Of a stretch of DNA of 64,000 bases, positions 53,709 to 63,424 are shown one piece after another; the first letter of the stretch is position 1; each line of letters opens with the position of its first letter. The stretch covers positions 1,330,245 to 1,394,244 of the forward strand of contig NZ_JAJOZE010000001.1 in NCBI RefSeq assembly GCF_021166585.1, written 5' to 3'. Under the pieces are notes generated by a model, which saw nothing but the letters and a program-made list of their open reading frames with translations, made no database searches and had not been told where the DNA came from. Position numbers and translations under genes: made by a program. The stretch is from Metabacillus kandeliae (lineage in GTDB: Bacteria > Bacillota > Bacilli > Bacillales > Bacillaceae).

Positions 53709-56619
53709 GCATTGCTTCACCTTCGTCATGGCTCTGACGATTTGCAATAGCTTTTACGGCAAATGGAATGGCACCCAAAATAACGGCTATTGCAGCAAGA
53801 ATCCAGACAGCCTCTCCAAACAGTGTTGCAGGATCGTTCTGAATGGATAAATAAACTGCTGACATCGGGTCGCTGTAGTCGAAATTAGGCAGTGCCATGG
53901 CAAGCAGAGGTGATACATAGAATAAGATCAAGCCGGCCGCTGCCACCCATCCGATAAAAGAACCGAGAACAAATGCCGTCCGGATCAGCATGGATGAAAC
54001 AAGTAAAAGCAAGATAGTAAAGATTGTCCATTGAATGGCTCTGTCATCTGTCAGCTGATAAATATTTAAACCGAATAAACCGATCATCAGCCCTGTAATC
54101 AGGTTCAAAAGTCCAAACAGCGAAGCTCTGATTAAAAGAGGCGCCGCTTTGAAATAATGGCTGAAATAACCGATCAAAAGGCTGGAAATAAGAATAATGA
54201 CCAGAATCACAACAGGGGGAACCGCTTTTGACTCTTCAGCAGGCGCTGTTCCTGCGGCTGTTGCTGATGCAGTGAGAGGATTGGCCAGATAGTCATAAAC
54301 ATATCCATTCTTTTGGCCATCAATTAACGTATTGGCAAGGATCCCCTGCGCTCTCTTTTTCATATTTTGAGTCGTTTGAACATTCGCCGCCCATTTTTCA
54401 TTCAGACTGTTCGCTTCATCTTGTACAGAAACCACCTTTTCCTGCAAACCTGATGTATAACCGACAATATTATCCTGTCTGTCTGATAAACTTTGGATCA
54501 GCTGGTCCATGCTTGTCAGCTCCTGGCCAATCTGCTGATTTGCTGTAAGGACGATCGTGCTTCCGCCTATATCCTCTGCAGCTGCTGCATCAGGCTGCTG
54601 CAGCTGGCCTGATAGCTTTGCTGCGCTGTTTTGTATAGAAGCAAGCTCCTGCCCAATGTAAGTTTGCTCCCCTTGAACATTCGCGTTGTACTGCTGAATA
54701 AAGTCCTGCATGGAACCATTCAGTTCCTGCATCTTAGAAGAGGAAGCATCCAGCTCCTGCTTCAGGCTGTCCCACATATTGGCTTCATCACTATTGACCT
54801 CTAGGATGGATGTCAGCTTACTTGAGTAATCTGGATTTTCCAGCACGGCCGACTTGGCAGGATCATCTGATTTTATCCTTTCATCAAGCATTCCCTTGTA
54901 TTGGGAGAGAATCGTATGATAGCGAAGAAGTTCCTCAGGCGGATGTTCTTGCAATTCCTTGCTGAACGCCTTTTGCAGCTCTTCTTTTTGAAGGGGAGGC
55001 AAAGCGCTCTCTTTCAAAATATCATTTTCCATTGATTTAATAGGATCAATAACACCGCTCGGACTCATCGGCTGCTGCTGCAGCTTCTTTTGCAGCTCAT
55101 CATTCAGCTTTTGAAGCTCATCGTTTTTCGCAAGCAGCTCTTTATTGGCAGCAGCAATATTTTCATATTCGGCAGAAAGCTTTTTATATTCTTCCTCCCA
55201 GTTTATATCCCCGCTTGAGCCTGCAGCATCTGCGGCTGAACGAACGTCATTTGATAAATCATCCAGTTTTTGAAGCAGCTCGCTGTTCTGTTCGCTGTCT
55301 GTTTCTTTTATAAGTTCGGTAATGCCGGTCAGCTTTTCAAGAATGGCATCAAGAGGCTTTTTATTGTCTGAAGCTTGCCCCCCCTCTTCAGCGAGGGTGT
55401 TCTGCCTGCTTGCAGTTATAGCTTTCTGGCTGTTTTCTGCAGCAGTTCCAGGATTCTCCCCGCCAGGCTCTGTACTGCCTGTTCCAGGATCTATACTGCC
55501 TGGTCCAGGCTCTTCTGCAGCAGGAGGCTGAGCAAGTTTTTCTCTTAAAGGAAGTATTTGCTTTTGCAGAGATTCAAGGGAAATGCTTTGCGACAGATCT
55601 TTGTAGCTGTCAATTAATGATCCTTGCAAATTATCGATATCCTTCTTTTGCCTTTCCGCCTGTTCTGTTCTTACAACTGATAAATTAGCCATAGCTGCTG
55701 TATTTTGATTCAGCATGCCCAGGATCCCATCGCCGCCAGCTGCAAGTTCATCAGCCTTGCCGCTGACCTGCTGCTGGGTGAGCGCCTGAAGGCTTGCAAT
55801 ACGGGATGTTCCTTCAGCAATGGATTTCTCGCTCTCTGCCTGAATATTCGTTAAGGTAAGTTTTTGCTGGTCCTGATATGTTTTATAATTTTCCACAGCA
55901 GTGATAAAAGAGGCTAAGTTTTTGTTAACCTCTGACGCGGCTGCCGCTCTTTCCGGAGACTGCTTACTGGCATCAGCCATTGTCGTCTGCAATTGGGCCA
56001 GAAGCTGTCTCTGCTGGTCGATTTCTCCCGCCAGGTCTTTCGAGCCCGGCTGGTAAAACGAATACATGGCGTTCTTGAATTTTATTTCCTTATCCAGAAC
56101 TTTGTTAAAATCCTTTTTCAGCACATCAACTCTTTGTGAAACATGATCCCAATACATTGCTGTCACGGCAGTGTTCATTTGGTCCTTCAGCCGCTGAAGC
56201 TCCCTCATAACCTTTTCTTTATTAACGGCTGTCAGCTGATCCTGCACTTTGTAGGTTACTTTGGCCTTGACTGGCTGATCCTGACTATATGAGTAAATAT
56301 TTCTGGAGAAGTCTGAAGGGATCGTCATCACGGCATCATATTTTCCGCTCTTCAGGCCATTTTCTGCTTCACCGCTTGAGACGGCAGCTTCCAGGTGAAA
56401 GTCTTCAGGATTGTTCACCAGCTGTTTGACCATCTCATTTCCCTGTGTAATCTGATCGGAAATGTCTTGGTCCTCGTTGACTATGGCAATTGATTTTGCT
56501 GCATTTCCCTTTGTTTTTAAAGGCTGGTCGCCTATATATTGAAAGAACATGGATGGCAGGGCCAGGATCAGCAATACCGCCAGGATTGTCTTGAGAATAT
56601 GCAGACGCTCTTTCGTCAT
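53698..56619 (-). CDS. yueB: Type VII secretion protein EsaA (YueB)
   Basis: 973-aa membrane protein. N-terminal helix (ILAVLLILALPSMFFQYIG), a YhgE/Pip-like extracellular stalk of about 800 residues with coiled coils (Gln- and Leu-rich heptads) and a Gly/Pro-rich patch near 370-395, then about five C-terminal helices. In B. subtilis YueB is the receptor for phage SPP1. Overlaps yukB by 4 nt (ATGA). Shorter than the 1076-residue B. subtilis protein, so the extracellular part probably differs. Confidence 0.93.
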   Translation of the reverse strand: MTKERLHILKTILAVLLILALPSMFFQYIGDQPLKTKGNAAKSIAIVNEDQDISDQITQGNEMVKQLVNNPEDFHLEAAVSSGEAENGLKSGKYDAVMTIPSDFSRNIYSYSQDQPVKAKVTYKVQDQLTAVNKEKVMRELQRLKDQMNTAVTAMYWDHVSQRVDVLKKDFNKVLDKEIKFKNAMYSFYQPGSKDLAGEIDQQRQLLAQLQTTMADASKQSPERAAAASEVNKNLASFITAVENYKTYQDQQKLTLTNIQAESEKSIAEGTSRIASLQALTQQQVSGKADELAAGGDGILGMLNQNTAAMANLSVVRTEQAERQKKDIDNLQGSLIDSYKDLSQSISLESLQKQILPLREKLAQPPAAEEPGPGSIDPGTGSTEPGGENPGTAAENSQKAITASRQNTLAEEGGQASDNKKPLDAILEKLTGITELIKETDSEQNSELLQKLDDLSNDVRSAADAAGSSGDINWEEEYKKLSAEYENIAAANKELLAKNDELQKLNDELQKKLQQQPMSPSGVIDPIKSMENDILKESALPPLQKEELQKAFSKELQEHPPEELLRYHTILSQYKGMLDERIKSDDPAKSAVLENPDYSSKLTSILEVNSDEANMWDSLKQELDASSSKMQELNGSMQDFIQQYNANVQGEQTYIGQELASIQNSAAKLSGQLQQPDAAAAEDIGGSTIVLTANQQIGQELTSMDQLIQSLSDRQDNIVGYTSGLQEKVVSVQDEANSLNEKWAANVQTTQNMKKRAQGILANTLIDGQKNGYVYDYLANPLTASATAAGTAPAEESKAVPPVVILVIILISSLLIGYFSHYFKAAPLLIRASLFGLLNLITGLMIGLFGLNIYQLTDDRAIQWTIFTILLLLVSSMLIRTAFVLGSFIGWVAAAGLILFYVSPLLAMALPNFDYSDPMSAVYLSIQNDPATLFGEAVWILAAIAVILGAIPFAVKAIANRQSHDEGEAMHEA

Positions 56620-59600
56620 ATCAGTATCTTCCTTTCAATTGCGCTTAACGGAATTTGAATTTTTGTTTCTTTTCCGTTTTCCACATAGTATCCAAAGCCA
56701 GGGACGATTTCCGGCTCTTTCCTGTCATAAGCCAGGTTCAGCAGGCTTTGATCTGATTTTTTCATCAGGACAACGGCTTGCCTTACCTGCTTCAGCTCGC
56801 CTGTAAAGGAGTCATACCCTTTTGAAAACTCAGTATGATTGCCTGCAGCAATAACAGTAAAGCCGAGATGGCCGTAATTTTTCATCATTTTTGCCAGCTG
56901 TTCTTCGATTATACTATCGCAATCTTGCTGAAAGCGCCCGAATCCGTCAATCAGGAGAACGATTGGCGAGAAGCGGAGAGTATTCAGCGCCCCCTGCTTC
57001 ACTGCATCTAAATATGAATGCTCTCTTTCAAGCAGCGCTCTTTCCGCCTGATCCATCCACAAAAGAATGTCATCCTTATTTTCCATGTAGTGAATGTTTT
57101 CTTCAGCAGCAAATTGCGAGAGCCCCCTTGAAATGTCATCGAAAATGGCTATATCTCTTGAAGACTGCAGAAGCATCGTGTTCAGAATCACTTTCAGGAC
57201 GTTCGTTTTTCCTTTTTGCGTCTGTCCAAGAACGAGGCAGTGCCTGCTGCTTTTTAAATTAATGTATACAGGTTCTACTGAATCCTCATCAAGACCGATT
57301 GGTACAAGTCCATCCTCTCTCTTCACACGGGCGTCGCTTGAGAAGTTGACGAGCGTCAGAGATGCAGGAAGCATTGGAACAGGATCTGGCTTTTTCGCAT
57401 GCTCGTAGACTTGCTGGAGCATTTTAACTTCTTCCTTGATATGATCCAAGATCGCAAAATCATCTTCGCCTTTTGCAGGCAGAAGCATCTGGGCAAAATA
57501 GGCATCTTCTTTTTTAATAATCGCTCTCCCTGGAACAGGTTCCAGTGCATAAGGCACTTTGCCTGTTACGGTATATCCTTCTGCGGGATCCATTAAATAA
57601 TGAACAATTTTGGTTTTTAAATTGTTCAGCAGGGATTGTCTTAATGCATTGATTCTAGTGGCAGCATAAATCATGTAAATGCCGAGCGTCTGCCCATCTC
57701 TGACAAACTGCGTAAACTGCGGTTCAAGATCCAGCAGTTCTTCTTTTACAAGGTCATAATTATCAATTGTAATAAAGATCAGCGGCAATGGGTTCTCGCT
57801 CACAGCATTGAACATTTTTACCGAAGCTACTTCTTTTGCACTCAAGAGGGCTTTTCTTCTGCTCATTTCCTCCTTCAGAAGACGCATGAACTTTTCAATC
57901 TTTTGTTCCTGATCGCCTGTAAAGTAATCGGCTGTATGCGGGAGCTGTCTGAGCGGAAGCAGGCTTCCGTTCCCGAAATCAAAAATGTAATAATGCAGGT
58001 CTTCAGGACTGCAGGATTTCGCAAATTTCATAAGCAGGCTGATCACTGTGTACGACTTTCCGTATCCGGATGACCCGAAAATACCAATATTGCCGTCCTC
58101 CATCATTTTATAAATGTAAGGCGTCTGGCTTTGTTTTTCAGGCTCGTCTATAATGGCAATAGTAAATTCATCGTCATGATCTTCCTTCAAACCATCAGGA
58201 TAAATCCTTTCTTCTAAAGGAGGCAGCCAAGGGCTTGGAAGCTTTTGAATCCCGAGCTCCTGCTGAACAGCTGCAATTTTTTCCGTAACAGCATCGATTT
58301 GGGTTTTCGCTTCTGTATGGCGGGCTGTTTCTGCTGCAGCAAGGCCTGTCAAAGGAATCAATCCAAGATCGGAAACAATGGCGATTTCATCTTCTGTGCC
58401 TGCTGCATCGCTTTCATAAGGTGCACCGCTCCATGCTGATTGAAACAGCTCATAGACTTCATTATTGCCGACTTGGAAATATCCCCTTCCTGTCACGGTA
58501 ATGGCAGCTGCATCGCTGTTTTTAATGATTTCTCTGCTGTCATTGGCATCCTGCACCTTAAGGGCGACCTTAAAGCGGGAGTTGCTCCAAATTTGATTAT
58601 CAATCACACCGCCTGGCTTCTGAGTGGCAAGGATTAGATGGACGCCAAGGCTTCGTCCGATCCGGGCTGCACTGACAAGCTCTCTGATAAATTCAGGTTC
58701 CTCGCTTTTCAACTCTGCAAATTCATCGGAAATTAAAAATAAGTGGGGCAGCGGCTTGTCTGCTTTGTTCTTTTTGTACAAATCGGTATAGTCATTAATA
58801 TGATTTACCTGATATTGATCGAAGAGGCGCTGCCGCCTTTTTAATTCGCTCCTGATGGAAGCAAGCGCTCTGGCACTGAAATTTTTGCTGCCTTCAATAT
58901 TTGTTATCGTTCCAAGAAGATGCGGCATGTTTTTAAACGGCTGCGCCATTCCGCCGCCTTTGTAATCAATCAGAAGGAAGGCTACTTCATGCGGATGAAA
59001 ATTCACTGCCAGCGAAAGGATATAGGTTTGCAGAAACTCACTTTTCCCTGAACCTGTTGTCCCGGCTAAAAGTCCATGCGGTCCATGTGCCTTTTCATGG
59101 AGGTTCAGCTCCACAAGGTCATCTTTCCCTTTTAGCCCAATCGGAACAGCCAAGGACTTCGATGATTCTCTCGTGAGCCACCTATTCCCGATTTCCAGTT
59201 CTTCTGCGTCAGCGGCTTTAAACATTTGCAGGAAGGAAACCATATCAGGTATGGAATTTGACATCCCTGTCTGATGGTCAAGCGTTCTTAATGTTCTGGC
59301 GTACTGCTCATTGTTTTCCCATTTATGTTCATCAAGACGGAATGGGATTTGTTCAGCTTTTTGATCCTTAATGAGGATGTCGCCTTCTTCTTCATTTATG
59401 TAGCGGACAAGTGTATGAATGTTATTTGCAAAGCTTTCTTTCGCCTCAGCGGCAAAAATAACCGAAAAGCCAAGGTCTGGATGCTCTCCCTCCAGGTACT
59501 CCAAAATCACATGCTCTGCGATCAGCTGCTGATCTGCTACGATAAACACAAAATGCGGGGAAAACCGGATTTTTTCCTTTTCAGGCTCAAGATCTCTTTC

Positions 59601-61094
59601 CCTCAGCAGCTCATAAAGGGAAGAAAGGAGCTGATCCCGCGACTGTTCATTGTAAATCAGTCCTTTTGCAAACGAGTTTGGAAGCTGAAAATGCGGAAGA
59701 TATTTCATCCATTCCCAGCGGGAATAATCCTTTTCCTGAAAAATAAATACGAAACGCAAATCATGGTAGCTGTGAAAAAAAGATAGCTGCCCAACAATTT
59801 GATGAAGCTCTTTTTTAACAGCAGATTCTTTCCCGATTAAACCCATCGCACCGCCTGACAGATTAACCGCTATAGGCAAATGCTTCAATTCTTTGTAGGC
59901 ATTCTCCATAATCTGCGATTGTTCAATTAAGTCGTCTGTTTCCCTGTTGGACATTTCCGTGCTGTTCACATTCAGCTTGAAAGAGGCAGGAACTGTACCG
60001 GTTCCGATTCGAAATTCCATGAAATCCTTGCTTTCAGGTGTTCTTTCCCATATTCGGTCTGAAATTTCCCGAGCGAGATATTTCATTCTTTCAAAAGAGG
60101 GAAAATGAAACTGAAGCACATGTTTCTGCTGCTCTGCTTTCTCGTGAAGCTCTTCTCTTTTCGTTTCAAGGTAGCTGAGATACAATCTTCTTCTCTTCGC
60201 TTCGCGTACTTTAAAACGCTTTCGGTCTTTAAAATATTGGGTTGTAGAGGTAATCAATGTCATGGAAAACATGGCAATGGAGATAATCATAAAGATTCCT
60301 CTCGGCTGCAGAATGGCAATCAGTCCCATTAAAAGCAGCATAACAAGCGGCGGCATGATAATCAGCAAGAGGCCTCTGTTATTGTCTTCCCCCTCCTGTG
60401 CAGGAAAAGCAAGCTGCACATCATCTTCAGGAAGCTCATAAATCATGCGCGGCGTCCTTCTGTAGACAGGATACTTTTTTTTCATTTCAGAGACCGGAAT
60501 TAGAGCCTCAGGCAAATGGGCTGAATATGGCTCAGGTGAAGAAACCTCGATAATATCCTCTTCTAAAAACCGGACAGTCATATAGGGCCAGAAAAGTTCA
60601 TCACCAGGCAGAATTTTTTCTGCCTCTTGCAAAAGCTGTCCATTTTTATACAGCGGAGTGTTTATGTTTTCCGCATACCAGAAGCCGTTGATTCTGATAA
60701 GGGAGAATTCACCCTTTTCTTTCTCACTGCTTTTAATAAAATCTGCTTCTTTCCCGCTGGCTGCCGAAAAAGAAATTTCATGAGAATGGCCTGTGTAATA
60801 GGACTTAGCAGCAGGCTGCCCGGAGAAATAACTGATCGTAAGAGACCTGCCCTGATCTGTAATAGAAAACAAATTGTTCTCATTCAGCTCTCCTATTTTC
60901 TGCCCATTCTGAAAAACCTCAAATGGCTGTTTAGCATCATGGCGTTTAAAATCCAGCTGTCCTTTTTTAAAAGGAAACGTTCTTATTGTGACATCATCTG
61001 TCATTTTCTGGCCGGCTGACAGCTGACCTGTGAAATGCGGCTCTACTGCCAAGCGCTGGCAGAAACGTTCTTGCAGGAACCAAATAGATCCCAT
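56616..61094 (-). CDS. yukB: Type VII secretion ATPase EssC (YukBA)
   Basis: 1492-aa motor of the T7SSb. N-terminal FHA-like region, two membrane helices at about 240-290, then three FtsK/SpoIIIE-type ATPase domains with Walker A sites GTTGSGKS (near 678), GSSGYGKS (near 1009) and GQTQKGKT (near 1293). All three P-loops look intact. ATG with AGGAGGTGAAAG upstream. It corresponds to the fused YukBA of B. subtilis and recognises and translocates WXG100 substrates such as YukE. Confidence 0.97.
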   Translation of the reverse strand: MGSIWFLQERFCQRLAVEPHFTGQLSAGQKMTDDVTIRTFPFKKGQLDFKRHDAKQPFEVFQNGQKIGELNENNLFSITDQGRSLTISYFSGQPAAKSYYTGHSHEISFSAASGKEADFIKSSEKEKGEFSLIRINGFWYAENINTPLYKNGQLLQEAEKILPGDELFWPYMTVRFLEEDIIEVSSPEPYSAHLPEALIPVSEMKKKYPVYRRTPRMIYELPEDDVQLAFPAQEGEDNNRGLLLIIMPPLVMLLLMGLIAILQPRGIFMIISIAMFSMTLITSTTQYFKDRKRFKVREAKRRRLYLSYLETKREELHEKAEQQKHVLQFHFPSFERMKYLAREISDRIWERTPESKDFMEFRIGTGTVPASFKLNVNSTEMSNRETDDLIEQSQIMENAYKELKHLPIAVNLSGGAMGLIGKESAVKKELHQIVGQLSFFHSYHDLRFVFIFQEKDYSRWEWMKYLPHFQLPNSFAKGLIYNEQSRDQLLSSLYELLRERDLEPEKEKIRFSPHFVFIVADQQLIAEHVILEYLEGEHPDLGFSVIFAAEAKESFANNIHTLVRYINEEEGDILIKDQKAEQIPFRLDEHKWENNEQYARTLRTLDHQTGMSNSIPDMVSFLQMFKAADAEELEIGNRWLTRESSKSLAVPIGLKGKDDLVELNLHEKAHGPHGLLAGTTGSGKSEFLQTYILSLAVNFHPHEVAFLLIDYKGGGMAQPFKNMPHLLGTITNIEGSKNFSARALASIRSELKRRQRLFDQYQVNHINDYTDLYKKNKADKPLPHLFLISDEFAELKSEEPEFIRELVSAARIGRSLGVHLILATQKPGGVIDNQIWSNSRFKVALKVQDANDSREIIKNSDAAAITVTGRGYFQVGNNEVYELFQSAWSGAPYESDAAGTEDEIAIVSDLGLIPLTGLAAAETARHTEAKTQIDAVTEKIAAVQQELGIQKLPSPWLPPLEERIYPDGLKEDHDDEFTIAIIDEPEKQSQTPYIYKMMEDGNIGIFGSSGYGKSYTVISLLMKFAKSCSPEDLHYYIFDFGNGSLLPLRQLPHTADYFTGDQEQKIEKFMRLLKEEMSRRKALLSAKEVASVKMFNAVSENPLPLIFITIDNYDLVKEELLDLEPQFTQFVRDGQTLGIYMIYAATRINALRQSLLNNLKTKIVHYLMDPAEGYTVTGKVPYALEPVPGRAIIKKEDAYFAQMLLPAKGEDDFAILDHIKEEVKMLQQVYEHAKKPDPVPMLPASLTLVNFSSDARVKREDGLVPIGLDEDSVEPVYINLKSSRHCLVLGQTQKGKTNVLKVILNTMLLQSSRDIAIFDDISRGLSQFAAEENIHYMENKDDILLWMDQAERALLEREHSYLDAVKQGALNTLRFSPIVLLIDGFGRFQQDCDSIIEEQLAKMMKNYGHLGFTVIAAGNHTEFSKGYDSFTGELKQVRQAVVLMKKSDQSLLNLAYDRKEPEIVPGFGYYVENGKETKIQIPLSAIERKILI

Positions 61095-61123
61095 TGACTT
61101 TCACCTCCTATAGCGGCTGGATA

Positions 61124-62494
61124 TTATTTTTTGTCTGATGATGCTGGCTGGGATTTATCCTTTTTTTGGTCTGCCGCAGGCTTTGCTGCTGGCTTAGAGG
61201 CGGGTTTTGCTGCCGGTTTGGCCGCTGGCGGGTTTTGAGCTGTGCCTGCTGCAGGTGCCGCCTGGCTTTGTGTCTTTTCAGCATCTGCCTCTGCTGCGTC
61301 AGCCTCCTGCTGCTTTTCCTCCTTAAGCTTTTGCTTGCGTTCGTTTAATTTTTGATCTAATTCACTGCTGATTTCTGTGAATTTTTTCTTCTCGTCATCC
61401 GAAAGATTATTCTTGCTTCTTAACTGCTCTTGATAAGTGAATAGGGCGGTTATCATTAAAGCATCATCATTTGGATATATCTTTGCATACTCCAGTGCTT
61501 TATCTCCGCTGCCTCTTCCAATATTAATCCAGTAATCCAATAAGTTTGCTTTTGGGGCCAGCTCTAATTTATCTAAAATGTTTTTCTTCTGCTCTGGTCC
61601 AACATTATTTTCTTTAAGCGTTTTAACGGAAGAAACAGCAAGCTCATACTTTACGAGCGGCTGTGTTATTTCCTCTGTTTTGTACTTCCCTAAAAGCTCC
61701 TTCACGGCTGTATAATTCTCATCAATAAATGCCTGATGAGCAGCCATATACGCATCCTGCTTTGGCTTATAAAAAAACATGGTGTTAATCGAATAGATAA
61801 GGGCGGGTACGAGCAGAACGAACAGTGCGGCGGCTGCGGCCAGTATTGTCCACCATCTTTTCCTGGTAATGCGGACAAGGGATTTTTCCTCAGTTTCCAG
61901 TTTCATCAAATGATTTCGGATGAGTTTCAAAAGGGATGCTTCATCTTCAGCTTCCATAATTTCCTTAGCGCTTGGGGCAAGCTTCAGTGTATTGGAGTGA
62001 TGCAAATATTGGCTGAAGGAATGCTGAAAATCAACGGCTTGCGCACAGGTTGCTTTCAGCTCATGCCACTCTGTTTCTCTGTCTCTTTCATAGGGAGGCA
62101 AGCTTTCTTTCACCCCATAATGAAGAAAATACGGATGTAAGCTATTATCTATATAAATATTTTCCGGGCAGACGGCAGGATGCATTCTTGAAAGGCTATG
62201 TTCCTGATACTTTTTAACCAGCTGATGGGCAAACAGCCATCTCGCCCTTTCGTCTTTCTCTTTCAGCCTGCTAAACGGCGATAAAGAAGCATCGGGAAGT
62301 ATACGGAGCGATATTTCATCTTCATTACTATGTATCTCTCTTGTAATATGGGAATCCAGCGACTTAAGCATTTCAATTTCCAGCTCGCTGTCCAGCTTTA
62401 TCTTTTCTTTTTGAAAATAAATAATAAATTCAGGTTCTTTTACGATTCTTGCCTGAAGTTTTTTTTCGAGGTAGGTTTGTTTGTTTTCTGGCAT
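61124..62494 (-). CDS. yukC: Type VII secretion protein EssB (YukC)
   Basis: 456-aa pseudokinase-fold T7SS component. N-terminal cytoplasmic kinase-like domain (to about 215), one membrane helix (WWTILAAAAALFVLLVPALIYSI), then an extracellular helical domain. The C-terminal tail of about 45 residues is a Lys/Pro/Ala low-complexity repeat (KPAAKP units). ATG at 62494 with AAGGAG; an upstream in-frame start lies inside yukD. Starts 13 bp after the yukD stop. Confidence 0.93.
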   Translation of the reverse strand: MPENKQTYLEKKLQARIVKEPEFIIYFQKEKIKLDSELEIEMLKSLDSHITREIHSNEDEISLRILPDASLSPFSRLKEKDERARWLFAHQLVKKYQEHSLSRMHPAVCPENIYIDNSLHPYFLHYGVKESLPPYERDRETEWHELKATCAQAVDFQHSFSQYLHHSNTLKLAPSAKEIMEAEDEASLLKLIRNHLMKLETEEKSLVRITRKRWWTILAAAAALFVLLVPALIYSINTMFFYKPKQDAYMAAHQAFIDENYTAVKELLGKYKTEEITQPLVKYELAVSSVKTLKENNVGPEQKKNILDKLELAPKANLLDYWINIGRGSGDKALEYAKIYPNDDALMITALFTYQEQLRSKNNLSDDEKKKFTEISSELDQKLNERKQKLKEEKQQEADAAEADAEKTQSQAAPAAGTAQNPPAAKPAAKPASKPAAKPAADQKKDKSQPASSDKK

Positions 62495-62507
62495 TCCTTT
62501 TGCTCCT

Positions 62508-62747
62508 TCAAAGAATTTCCACACAATCTCCTGTTGTTACACCGCAGTCGATCAGCCTTTCATTTCCTGATAGTACAGCCTGCCTGTTGGAAATGCGGAT
62601 CCAGTATCCTTCTCTTGGATCTGTTTGCAGATTTTTTGCCTGCCATACGATATCAACCATTTTTTTGACAGAAAAGTAATTGGAAAGCCTGATGTCAAAT
62701 CGTTCCCCATTATAATGTTTCAGGTCAATAGTTATCTCTACATACAT
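62508..62747 (-). CDS. yukD: Ubiquitin-like T7SS protein EsaB (YukD)
   Basis: 79-aa ubiquitin-fold regulator of the T7SS. MYVEITIDLKHYNGERFDIRLSNYFSVKKMVDIVWQA and the end DCGVTTGDCVEIL match YukD. Two adjacent ATGs (62750, 62747) follow AGGGGTGA; the second gives the family's 79 residues. A longer in-frame start at 62789 lies inside the hairpin after yukE. Confidence 0.93.
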   Translation of the reverse strand: MYVEITIDLKHYNGERFDIRLSNYFSVKKMVDIVWQAKNLQTDPREGYWIRISNRQAVLSGNERLIDCGVTTGDCVEIL

Positions 62748-62763
62748 CATTATCACCCCTAAA

Positions 62764-62802
62764 TAAAAGAAGAGCGCCTTCATCTGCATGGAGACGCTCT
62801 TT
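62764..62802 (-). other. Hairpin between yukE and yukD, possible attenuator
   Basis: On the minus-strand RNA AAGAGCGUCU...CAU pairs with AUG...GGCGCUCUU (two non-Watson-Crick positions), followed by CUUUUAUUU. This looks like a partial intrinsic terminator or mRNA-processing stem that would let yukE exceed the downstream genes. Confidence 0.65.
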
Positions 62803-62824
62803 CCGCAATACCTGCCAGATGAAA

Positions 62825-63118
62825 TTATCGGCTAATTTGGTTGGCAATATCCTGGTCAGCCTGTTCAAGAGCACCGGCAGTGCTGTGAAGCTGCTGTTTG
62901 ATTTCATCCAAGAGCTGCTGCATTTGTACGAATGATGGCTTCAGGCGCTCATATTGAGATGCGAATGCCTGGCTTGATTGACCCTCCCAGCTTGATTCAA
63001 GCTGTCTGATCATTCCGTCCAGATCACGGATGACATTTTCTACCTCAGATGATTTTTGACCATAGCGATTAGACATTTCTGTTAGTTCAGCAGGGGTAAC
63101 GCGAATTCTTCCTGACAT
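62825..63118 (-). CDS. yukE: WXG100 protein YukE (EsxA)
   Basis: 97-aa secreted helix-turn-helix hairpin substrate of the T7SS. The WXG motif is SSWEGQ (Trp44-Glu-Gly46) between two amphipathic helices, and the C-terminus carries a secretion-type helix (GALEQADQDIANQISR). AAAGGAGAGG upstream. First gene of the yuk operon, followed by a hairpin. Confidence 0.96.
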   Translation of the reverse strand: MSGRIRVTPAELTEMSNRYGQKSSEVENVIRDLDGMIRQLESSWEGQSSQAFASQYERLKPSFVQMQQLLDEIKQQLHSTAGALEQADQDIANQISR

Positions 63119-63152
63119 TTTTCCCTCTCCTTTTACATAGATTTACTTCTTA

Positions 63153-63182
63153 ATTCTAAAAAACTGGCTGCTGGCTGGTCAA
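63153..63182 (-). promoter_or_regulatory. Sigma-A promoter of the yuk operon
   Basis: TTGACC (63177-63182), 18-nt spacer, TAGAAT (63153-63158) on the minus strand. Predicted leader is about 28 nt. In B. subtilis the operon responds to DegU; no DegU box was assigned here. Confidence 0.65.
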
Positions 63183-63373
63183 TGCAATCCAGACAACTTT
63201 TCCAAAAATAAGAAATTCTATCTACATATACCTTAATTTAGGAAATTTTAAACCTCTAATACTATGCTTTTTTTCTTATTTTTTTTAGAAGATTGATAGA
63301 AAAGTCCCTCCTGCTATTTTGTCTTTTTTTCCTTCTAACACGTGAAGGAACATTTTTATGAAATAATACCCGC

Positions 63374-63403
63374 AAAAAAACAGCAGACATGCTGCTGTTT
63401 TTT
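63374..63403 (-). terminator. Terminator of the cupin gene
   Basis: AAAAAACAGCAG and CTGCTGTTTTTT form a 12-bp stem with a 5-nt loop, about 20 bp past the cupin stop, pointing toward the yuk promoter. Confidence 0.9.
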
Positions 63404-63424
63404 GTCATAAAATAAGAAAAATCT

